A stretch of 16,311 nucleotides of DNA. Source: Euryarchaeota archaeon UBA175. GTDB taxonomy: Archaea > Thermoplasmatota > Poseidoniia > Poseidoniales > Thalassarchaeaceae. The notes below the pieces were generated by a model. That model saw only the letters and a program-made list of their open reading frames with translations. It was not told where the DNA came from and made no database searches. A program made the position numbers and the translations under genes. This document shows positions 7,016 through 15,100 of the stretch, piece after piece; the stretch's first letter is position 1; each line of letters starts with the position of its first letter. The stretch spans positions 962 to 17,272 of the forward strand of contig DAFD01000102.1 in the NCBI GenBank assembly GCA_002497895.1, given 5' to 3'.

Positions 7016-10000
7016 TCAAGCCTCGACGAGCTCGCTCGAATCTGCGTTACAGTGCAAACAGCGGCCAACGGAGAGGATATCGCATCCTCGAATCTGTCCG
7101 GCTTGGTGATAGCGGGCTCCACAATTGCCACAAGCGTGAGCTTTACCCTCGAATATATCACGACTACAAACCCAACATTCGATACCAGATCCGCTCTCTT
7201 CTTCACTAAGTTTCAGCGACTCGGAAATCTTGCTCACAGCCTCTTTTGAGATGATGGAATCGAGTTTGCCTCCGCGCTGCTTGAAGACATAGAATCCGGC
7301 CCCACCGATGATTGCGATAATGAGGATGAAGAAGATTGGAATGAGTGTTGAACCAAGGCTGCTATCACCGCCCTTACCGGGCATCACATCGACATCGAAG
7401 GAGAAGGTTGACCCCTGAATGTCCTCGCCATAGCGAAGTGACATCTCGATGATTCCATCGCTGCCAGCATTGGGGGTGAATTCAATGACGATCGAACGTG
7501 ATTCGCCGGGACTCAGAATGACTAGGACCTCGTCATTGATGAAGACGTTCCAGCCAGATGGTGCTGTGACATCTAAGCGATGATTCACTTGCGCATTACC
7601 AACGTTCTGAATATCCACAGTCATCTGGATAGGGTAGCCCTCGTGTGCCTGGGCTTGGGTTCGCAGATTCCAAGTCACCGCGGAGACAGAGTCTACGCGT
7701 AGCGAGATCGAATTCTCGATCTCGATACCTTCGCCTTCCATCCTGAGAGTGACGTATGGTTCACTCCCGGCCTCAGCCGATAGTGGAATCGTCACGGTGC
7801 ACCAAATGATGCTACTCGCGCCGGGAGCGAGAGAGGATGGTGTAGTTGGGCAAGTCCCCAACCAATCACCTTCAGGGATGATGATACTCGTGGTCGGCTT
7901 CCAAGTTGAGGTACCTTCATTCTCGACCTCCCAAGCCAAATCGAAGCCTGTTCCGACGGGATGGGCTCCGACTCCTAGTGGTGTGTCAGCAGATGTGCCG
8001 TCGCCAAGAACGACTTGGTGGAAAGTCAGAGCGGGTATCGCGGCTGAGAGGACATCGATGGTTCTGTTCCAGTCGATAGCGAAGCCGTCATCAGTGGCGA
8101 AGCGGAGCTTGAAGTCGCCGCTGGTCGCCCTGCCATTGCCTTGCAGAGTCACCGACCAACTAGTCGTTGAGCCGGTAGGTGCGAAGAGTGTGTCAAGACC
8201 TCCTACTACAGTCCAACCCGATGGGATACCTCGCGAATACGGGGTCATCGTCAGGTCTCGATTACCGTTGTTGAGGAAATCGATATCGAGCACGAGAGTC
8301 GAATCGGGCGAGACTTCGTGCTCAATGCCATCACTGATTGGTGTGGTCGAAAGTTGGTCGATGATGATGACCTCGAGAGGAATCGGTACCGACCAAGAAT
8401 CACTACTGACGCGAGAATGGATCGTCAAGCCGGCGTCGAATACCGAGCCGGCTGGGATCATCGCGCCGGGTGGATTCACCGTGATGTCAATTGTCCGGCG
8501 CTCGCCGACGAAGAGAGTTCCAGTCGAGCCGTGTGAGGAACCTGCGAAGGCTCCGAGCACGTCGAGGCCGAGGTGCCAGCCCGCAGGAGAGCTGAGTTCG
8601 ACATCGTAGGTCTGAGGGCCATTGCCCACATTGGTTACGAAGACCTGAATTTGAGTCTTAGAAATTGGACTGACTTGGACTTGGCCTGATGTGATTTCAA
8701 CATCGGCGGCTGCAAGAATGGGCACCTCGAAGTAGATGTCGAGCATCGATTCAATCTCATTCTCGACATCAGTTCCTGTAATCGTCATGACATAGGTTCC
8801 AGGCTGCGGAGGAGCTGGATGGATCAGAGTGAATCCAATCTCAACAGATTCCGCTTCCAGCAGGTTGAACGTATTCGATGTGAAAGAGTAGAACCAATCG
8901 AATTCGAGGCCATCGCTCTGTCGAATAGGAGAGGAGGCTTCGATTGTTGCATTGGTCTCGAAGAGGGCGGTATTCGTCAGAGTAAGTGACCAAGTGGTTG
9001 AGCTGTCGTCAGCCTCCCCAAGAGTCATGAATGGTTCATCCGAAGTCACTCGAACTCCGGGTGCACTGATGATTACTGTGTGTGTGAGTAGGTTATTTCC
9101 TTCGTTGGATTCGTCGACAAGTTCGTTTGGATCAATGTGGAATGACAGATCTATCAGTCCCTCGCTTGTCGGTGTCCAATTCCAAGTCATTCCGACCGAT
9201 TCACCCGGAGTCATAGAGATGGTTTGGGTCGAGATGTGAGACCCATCTGCACGCGCCATTACTTCGAGATCTGAGACAGATCCTGCTCCTAGATTCTCGA
9301 GAGTGATTCCAATCTGAACCGAGTCTCCAATCTGAGGAATGGTTGGAGTAACCGATACATCAGGAGCAAAAGTTGGGTCTGGTGAGAGATCGTTGACGTT
9401 CACTCCACGAACCGCGAGAGCGAATGGCTGCCAGGTGCGGCTGCCGCCGTGATAATCGTCCTTGACACGGACAGTCCATGTCCCGACAGCGGCATTATCG
9501 ACTAGAACAACCTCGACATTATTCTTTGAATCGAAGGAGCCACCAGCGATTGAACGCCCTGAATTGAAGACATTTCCTTTGTAGGTAGTTCCACCGCTCG
9601 GATGAATCACTTCAAGATTCAAATCGTTACGTAATTGATTGCTTGAAGATGATGAACCAGGATAGTCCGACCAAGCGAGGACCACCTTCAGAGGCTCACC
9701 AGCGCGAGTGATTTCGAAGGTGTATTCTTGGGTCTCGCCACTTCGAATTCTACTACGATCATCGACGAAGATACCTTCGTCGCTATCGGGGATGAGTGAA
9801 TTAATCAGATTGACTCTTCCCCAGCCCTCGTCATTATTCGGAATGTTACGATTTCCCATGTCCTCGGCGCCAAGAATCAGGAGTGCCTTGACCAAAGCAC
9901 CCTGTGGAGCCGGTCGATTTGCCACTTCCATCAGATACTCGCGCACGAGGGCGGCGGCTCCGGCAGCGGCTGGAGTCGACATGGAAGTGCCGCTGTACTC

Positions 10001-11518
10001 GATGTACCAGTTGTTTGACCATCCTGAATCTGCATCCTGAGCCTCTTGAGCGAGGCAAGATCGAACACCGTCTCCCGGTCCTACAAGGTCGGGCTTGAGA
10101 CGGCCATCGTCAGTTGGACCGCGGCTACTCCAGTAATACATCTCGTCAGGAGAGCCACTGTAGCGATTCTTGTGGCCACCAACTGTGATGACATTCTTCG
10201 CAGTACCAGGTGGTGAAACTCCGTCATTACGCTCGTTGCCAGCCGCGAAGAGCACAGTCATACCCTCGTGACTCCAGTATTGATCCCAAGTCGAGGTGCG
10301 GTCGTCCGCATCCTCGGACTGGGTCGAATATGATCCGTGTCCACTGCCCGCTCCCCAGCTATTGGTGTGCAGGCGGGCACCAGCATTGTAAGCAGAATTC
10401 AACATGCTGTTAATGCCGTAACTGTAGAGAGCACCTGTGTCATCATCCTCCATTGCTTGGAAGTAGAGGCTAGCACCGGGAGCGACGCCGTTGTAAGTCC
10501 CGCTGCTGCGCATTCCGGAACCCAGTACTGTGCAAGCCACGTGGGTTCCGTGACCATCCGATGGATCAGCGGTCGAGGAATCTCCAGGGGTGACAGAAGT
10601 TCGACCGACGATTCGGTTGTTGAAATCCCCATGATCATGGTCAATACCCGAATCGCCGACGGCAACAGTTTGACCGGAGCCATCTAGATCAGTGACGAAG
10701 AAGGAGTCGACCGTATCGATTCCCATGTGGGTTCGAGCATTGTCATTTTTGGTTTCTAGCACCGGTAGCGGCGCAACCCAAGCGACTGAGGGGTGCTGTA
10801 GGACACTGCCGATATCGGAGATATCAACGACGCCCCATACACGCCCCTCTTCTGGGCTCCATGAATCGGTCAACCAAAGTTCTGCAACTGCTTCTAACGA
10901 ATCTTCCAGACCGAGGCCTGGCTCGGCGTGGCGTTGTAATTCGTCATCCTTCCAGCCGAGCAACTCGACCATCATCGGGCCTTCTTCGACCAGCCGCAGA
11001 AGCGGATGGGCGAGCAGGCCGGACGAGACAGAGTGGACTGCGACTACTATCGATTCCTCAGCGAGCAATGAAATCTGCTTTTCATCACCCTGCACGAGGA
11101 ATCCCGATGGAGGAATTGTCGAGCGAATCTCAACATCAGCCGCTTCCTCGACAGCAATACGAGCATCCCAGATGCCAACATCTCCATCGACGATAACCAT
11201 CGCCAAGTCGCTTCGAGGCTCAGCTAGAGCTCGTGGCAAGTGAACCGATGGAATGAGGCCGAGTTCGGTGTAAACGCCGATTGTAGAGTCGGCCGTATTC
11301 TCACGAGTCCTCTCGAGACCCTCAAGGACTCGTGGTGAACCAAGATCTTGGATTGAATCTGGATCAGGTGCAATCCCAATACGATTCACAACTGGGTCCA
11401 GTATTTCCTCCGAATCCCCAGTTGACTCAACATGAACCCCACCAGCCGGAGCGAGAGATAGGAGGAAAATCCCGAGTATCGCAACCGCGATGCGTTTGGT
11501 CATGAGTCGCTGCCCCAT
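7016..11518 (-). CDS. Membrane-anchored extracellular subtilisin-family (S8) protease with CARDB/NEW3-like domains and a cytoplasmic zinc finger
   Basis: Predicted surface serine endopeptidase, 1500 residues from the ATG at 11518. A signal peptide (about 1-27) and a ~220-residue pro-region precede the S8 domain (about 260-575). The catalytic residues are intact: Asp289 in VGDSGID, His323 in DGHGTHVA, oxyanion Asn386 in TNSWGAG, Ser512 in GTSMSTP. A jelly-roll/P-like domain (about 580-705) follows, then a clear CARDB module (about 718-818, with NELVDESNEGNN), then about five NEW3-like sandwiches, a membrane helix (about 1393-1413) and an ~85-residue cytoplasmic tail. The tail ends in a Cys/His finger: C1448, C1451, C1463, C1466, H1471, C1479, C1487, C1490. 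This start has AAAGG 7 nt upstream; an ATG at 11536 in the same frame is possible. The protease assignment is certain, its substrate unknown. The architecture suggests activity outside the cell with a binding or signalling module inside. Confidence 0.93.
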   Translation of the reverse strand: MGQRLMTKRIAVAILGIFLLSLAPAGGVHVESTGDSEEILDPVVNRIGIAPDPDSIQDLGSPRVLEGLERTRENTADSTIGVYTELGLIPSVHLPRALAEPRSDLAMVIVDGDVGIWDARIAVEEAADVEIRSTIPPSGFLVQGDEKQISLLAEESIVVAVHSVSSGLLAHPLLRLVEEGPMMVELLGWKDDELQRHAEPGLGLEDSLEAVAELWLTDSWSPEEGRVWGVVDISDIGSVLQHPSVAWVAPLPVLETKNDNARTHMGIDTVDSFFVTDLDGSGQTVAVGDSGIDHDHGDFNNRIVGRTSVTPGDSSTADPSDGHGTHVACTVLGSGMRSSGTYNGVAPGASLYFQAMEDDDTGALYSYGINSMLNSAYNAGARLHTNSWGAGSGHGSYSTQSEDADDRTSTWDQYWSHEGMTVLFAAGNERNDGVSPPGTAKNVITVGGHKNRYSGSPDEMYYWSSRGPTDDGRLKPDLVGPGDGVRSCLAQEAQDADSGWSNNWYIEYSGTSMSTPAAAGAAALVREYLMEVANRPAPQGALVKALLILGAEDMGNRNIPNNDEGWGRVNLINSLIPDSDEGIFVDDRSRIRSGETQEYTFEITRAGEPLKVVLAWSDYPGSSSSSNQLRNDLNLEVIHPSGGTTYKGNVFNSGRSIAGGSFDSKNNVEVVLVDNAAVGTWTVRVKDDYHGGSRTWQPFALAVRGVNVNDLSPDPTFAPDVSVTPTIPQIGDSVQIGITLENLGAGSVSDLEVMARADGSHISTQTISMTPGESVGMTWNWTPTSEGLIDLSFHIDPNELVDESNEGNNLLTHTVIISAPGVRVTSDEPFMTLGEADDSSTTWSLTLTNTALFETNATIEASSPIRQSDGLEFDWFYSFTSNTFNLLEAESVEIGFTLIHPAPPQPGTYVMTITGTDVENEIESMLDIYFEVPILAAADVEITSGQVQVSPISKTQIQVFVTNVGNGPQTYDVELSSPAGWHLGLDVLGAFAGSSHGSTGTLFVGERRTIDITVNPPGAMIPAGSVFDAGLTIHSRVSSDSWSVPIPLEVIIIDQLSTTPISDGIEHEVSPDSTLVLDIDFLNNGNRDLTMTPYSRGIPSGWTVVGGLDTLFAPTGSTTSWSVTLQGNGRATSGDFKLRFATDDGFAIDWNRTIDVLSAAIPALTFHQVVLGDGTSADTPLGVGAHPVGTGFDLAWEVENEGTSTWKPTTSIIIPEGDWLGTCPTTPSSLAPGASSIIWCTVTIPLSAEAGSEPYVTLRMEGEGIEIENSISLRVDSVSAVTWNLRTQAQAHEGYPIQMTVDIQNVGNAQVNHRLDVTAPSGWNVFINDEVLVILSPGESRSIVIEFTPNAGSDGIIEMSLRYGEDIQGSTFSFDVDVMPGKGGDSSLGSTLIPIFFILIIAIIGGAGFYVFKQRGGKLDSIISKEAVSKISESLKLSEEESGSGIECWVCSRDIFEGKAHACGNCGARYHQAGQIRGCDILSVGRCLHCNADSSELVEA

Positions 11519-11561
11519 TGAGTCGCCTTTCAGCATTCGGGTTGGATGGATGGTCTTGAAT

Positions 11562-11578
11562 CACGACCGTAGGTCGTG
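11562..11578 (-). promoter_or_regulatory. Perfect hairpin directly after a stop codon (CCTACGG-core element, copy 3)
   Basis: The minus strand reads CACGACC-TAC-GGTCGTG, a perfect 7-bp stem with a TAC loop that starts at the base after the TGA of the 189-residue gene. It fills most of the 42-60-nt gap before the subtilase gene. No T-run follows, arguing against simple intrinsic termination. It shares its core with the elements at 4130-4144 and 6995-7012. Confidence 0.55.
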
Positions 11579-12148
11579 TCAGAAGAAGTGAATCGGGGCA
11601 TTGTAAGTGAACATCTCCATCTGCCACCCACCGACATTGTAGGTCCAGCGTTCGTGATAATCATCGCCTCCATATGTGTAATCGAGAATGATTTCAATCG
11701 TGTAATTCTCCCAGACTGAAGCGCCGGCGATGAGCAATTCCAAGTCGTCTCCAGCAATCGAAGTATGGGCGGCGATTTCACCAGCTTGGAAGTTAGATCT
11801 ACCGATTTCGAGACTTGCATCATCGAGGAATCGAATGTCAAGATTAACGTCGGTTATTGAGCGAGATCCTTTGTTGTCTAATTCGACCAAAACAACGTGA
11901 CCAGAGCCCCCTTGAATGTATACCACATCTACGCTCGTCCGGTCGTATGGGACTAACCAAGTTCCAATGATGAACATCCCGCTGACAATCAACAGAACGG
12001 CGACCGAGGCGAATATCACTCGACTCGGTCGAACTTGCTCGACACGCTCGCCAACGATTTGCAGAATTTCGTGAGCGCGCTCAGTGGCCTCGTCTATATC
12101 CTCTCGAGTCTCTTCCTCGGCATTGCGCATCTTCTCTAACAAGCCCAT
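11579..12148 (-). CDS. Single-pass membrane protein with cytoplasmic helical N-terminus and extracellular beta-domain, unknown function
   Basis: I do not recognise this 189-residue protein. Residues 1-40 are highly charged and helical (EEETREDIDEATERAHE), probably a cytoplasmic coiled coil. Residues 44-66 form one membrane helix (VIFASVAVLLIVSGMFIIG). Residues 70-189 are a beta-rich, probably extracellular domain with an NKGS...DVNLDIRF pattern like a small Ig-type sandwich, and aromatic residues at the very end. There is no cleavable signal peptide; the helix likely acts as a signal anchor. The start at 12148 has a strong GGGAGGTGA just upstream; the in-frame GTG at 12157 lies inside that Shine-Dalgarno region and is rejected. 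It begins 1 nt after the giant surface protein, implying translational coupling and a likely shared complex, perhaps as its membrane partner (inference). Confidence 0.8.
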   Translation of the reverse strand: MGLLEKMRNAEEETREDIDEATERAHEILQIVGERVEQVRPSRVIFASVAVLLIVSGMFIIGTWLVPYDRTSVDVVYIQGGSGHVVLVELDNKGSRSITDVNLDIRFLDDASLEIGRSNFQAGEIAAHTSIAGDDLELLIAGASVWENYTIEIILDYTYGGDDYHERWTYNVGGWQMEMFTYNAPIHFF

Positions 12149-12149
12149 A

Positions 12150-15100
12150 TTAGTCACCTCCCAGGAATGTAGCGCAGAATGTTAGCACACCGGATGAGAG
12201 AGGCTCCGGGACAATTATGTGATGGGTGGAGCCTTCAAATCCAGGGATTAGATTCAGCAGCGAGAGATCGGAAGCGAGACCGTTTACCCCAAGACTGGTT
12301 CCAGTCGGTACTCCTCCGGTGGTCTGAGCGTCGAGTAGAACGCCACGCAAATCAAAGGTCATACCAATGGCTTCGACTTCAGCCGTCGCGCGCGCGGATG
12401 CAACGATTCGTCCACCTTGTACATCTTCTATCTCAATGACGCTGTATGGGCCGACTATCTCAATGACATGAATCGTCGCGCTTCGCAAATTCTCGCCAAG
12501 CGCCTCCATTTCTTCGAGGACAACAGGAGGAGTTGTCGGCATATTGGAGGCGCGCAAATAGATTCGATCGACTCCATCGCCTCCACTGCGAATCGCGAGA
12601 CCATAATCCTCAGTCGGTTTGATGACCATTCGATCGGTCATGCCCTCGGCGAGGAGGATGATTTCGCCTCGACTGTTGATAGCGCGGCCGTTGGCTTCGA
12701 TGTAGAGTGACATTCCATCAGCCGAGGCGGAGAAGTCGAGTACAGGAGTCCCTTGGAATGCGAGACTTTTGGTGATGTCAAAATCGAGATCTGGCTCTGT
12801 CGTGAGATTAATCGCGTCAGGGACGTCGGTCAGGAAAATCGTAGCCGGCCACCAAGAACCGTCCATCCATTGCATCTGTTGCATCATCATCGAGTCCACG
12901 GCAGGACCGGCTCGACGATATGCATCTGGCACGGTCATATCCAGCGATATGGACGTGCCTAGACTGGCGCGCAAATCGATGGATTCGGGAATGTCATTGA
13001 TCAGCATCTCCGTCCGTGCGCCGGCCTCTCGATTGATTAGAAGAGCATGAATCCAATCGAGCCTATTCGACATCACGAAGTGAGTCGTTGTTGTTACTTC
13101 GGTAATCCCACCACTTGTTTCTCGGATCAAGAATTCCGAATCGAGTCCTAGTGCAGTTGATTCACCAACGGTCAAGCCTTGCAGTGTCATCATCAGGTCC
13201 TGACCGTTGATACCGCGCGAGTTCAGCATGAATTCACTGCGCGCGGGCAACCATCCATCCAAACCCATGGCGATTGCCCATTCTTCACCGTTTGAAGTCG
13301 GAGTACGACTGACCGAGATATCGATTATCGGAGGTAAATCAGGAATCCATCCACGGATATGGAAGCCATCCGAGATTCCTGAAGGAGCTGCGTTCAGCGC
13401 GATTCCGTGTACCCAAGGTGGGGCATCCGCAGTGCCATTTCCATGGCTGGCTTCGAAAATCAGGTCAAAATTACTGTCTGCATCGAGCTGAAGACCGTAA
13501 GAGAATGAACCATTGCCACCATCGGATCCTGTCGAAATTTCACTTGTCACACCAGCGAGGACCGTGTTCACAGAGCGACCGAGATCGGCAAAACCGCCAA
13601 GGAAGAAAGCCACGCCAGCGACACCTTGAGTCGTGTTCAATTCGGGGAAGACGAGGCTGTTTCCTGCATCGGCTCCCGTTGGAATATCGACCGAGATAGT
13701 GGATGGAAGTGGATCGATGAGAACGAGCGCCGACAAGCCCCCCTCATCCTGAGTCGGCGCATGATCGACATTGATGCTCATCGTGCGGTCGCCGGCAGCG
13801 GTCATGAAAGCGGTGCCACGACCAATTGCTCCACTGGCACCTGGTTCGGCTGGTGCTCGCCAGCCAACCTCTTGCAATCCCGAAATACGAGTTGAGATAG
13901 TCGAGCTACCATCGGACGGCTCGTGATGGAAAAGGAAGTGATCGCCGCCCATCGTCACAGGATTTGTAGAATCTGTGAGTTGGGCATGAATGGAAGAAAT
14001 CGGCGATGAAGCGCTCCAAGTAGTCACATCGCCAAATTCAATCTCAAACTCGGCAGGCAAATCGAGAACGTGAGTCGCCTGCCGTTGGTCACCATCAATA
14101 CCAGTGTAACTGATACTATCGATAGAAGAACTAGCTTGGTATGTTGCGAGTTGGGGTGTGAGTTCGGCGGAGAGATTGTCCGGAATATCGGATATTCGGA
14201 CGCCTTGATGGGCTGCGCCGCTGAGATCATTCGGTTTGTGATCGATGTAAAGGAATGAGAACTGTTTTTCCGACGAAGTCAGGAGTGAAACCTGTTGGGA
14301 TTCCGACTCGAGATCATCGATAAGAGTGAACTGGCTCAGACCACTGAAACGTAAACTCGCAGCCACTACCACCATCGGCACCACCGGACCCTGACGCCCT
14401 TGAACTGTCTCCAACTGTCTGTCTTTTGCGAGGATCAGATGATCGCCAGGCATCGTAGGATGCGAGCTTGAACCGATCTGCAGGCCGATTTCTGAGATTG
14501 ACCTAGCCTGTCGATCGGCTCTCCAATGATCATTCATCAATAGGTGAAGAGTCTGTCCTGTTAGGCCACCCGAACCGCCGACTCCACCGCTGATGACGTC
14601 GACTGTGGCAGATGGAATGTCGTTCAGAATAGTGCCGATATCGAGGAAGAGGTCGACTATGTTGATCAGGACAACATCGAAGATTCTCGACATAAAATCA
14701 AGATTTTGTGCCGAATCGAGACTTGTGTCTGCCTCTTCAGTCCCACCTAACTCAAATGAGCCAAAGAGCACGACGGCGGTCGGTAAGTCTTGAGCAGTAA
14801 TTTCGATCCGCCGATGGTCGGTGGCCGCGCCACCACGTTTCATCCAAGAATGATAATCCACCTCCTCAAGCGATTGGACTGACCTTACCAGAACGAGAGT
14901 CTTTGGCGGGTATGCTGGATTGACTGGGAGAGAGGGGTCGTCGACGTTCTGCGATGTATCGCGGGTGAAATTCTTGACACCGATGATGAGGCCGAGTTGA
15001 TTCGGTTGGCCACCAGGTAGTTGAGGCTCGGACTTTGAACCGAGCATGGTGAAAGTGCGATCGATCTCCTCTGTGGTGAGGCTGCCTGCAGGCATTCCGC

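Noticed and set aside
7749..8609. 286-codon open frame on the plus strand opposite the subtilase gene
   Set aside because: Antisense to a strongly supported gene; the product is Ser/Pro/Arg rich with no domain, signal or recognisable family. It is explained by the codon composition of the opposite strand.
11562..11578. Intrinsic terminator after the 189-residue gene
   Set aside because: The stem is excellent but is followed by ATTCAAGACC, not a T-run, so it is listed as a hairpin of unknown function.
12150..12209. PEP-CTERM-like C-terminal sorting signal (VPEP followed by a short hydrophobic stretch) and a nearby PGF triplet in the giant protein
   Set aside because: The hydrophobic stretch is only about 10 residues, contains polar residues, and ends in GGD with no basic cluster. 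A sortase-type tripartite signal is therefore not supported, and the PGF triplet is not followed by a membrane helix.
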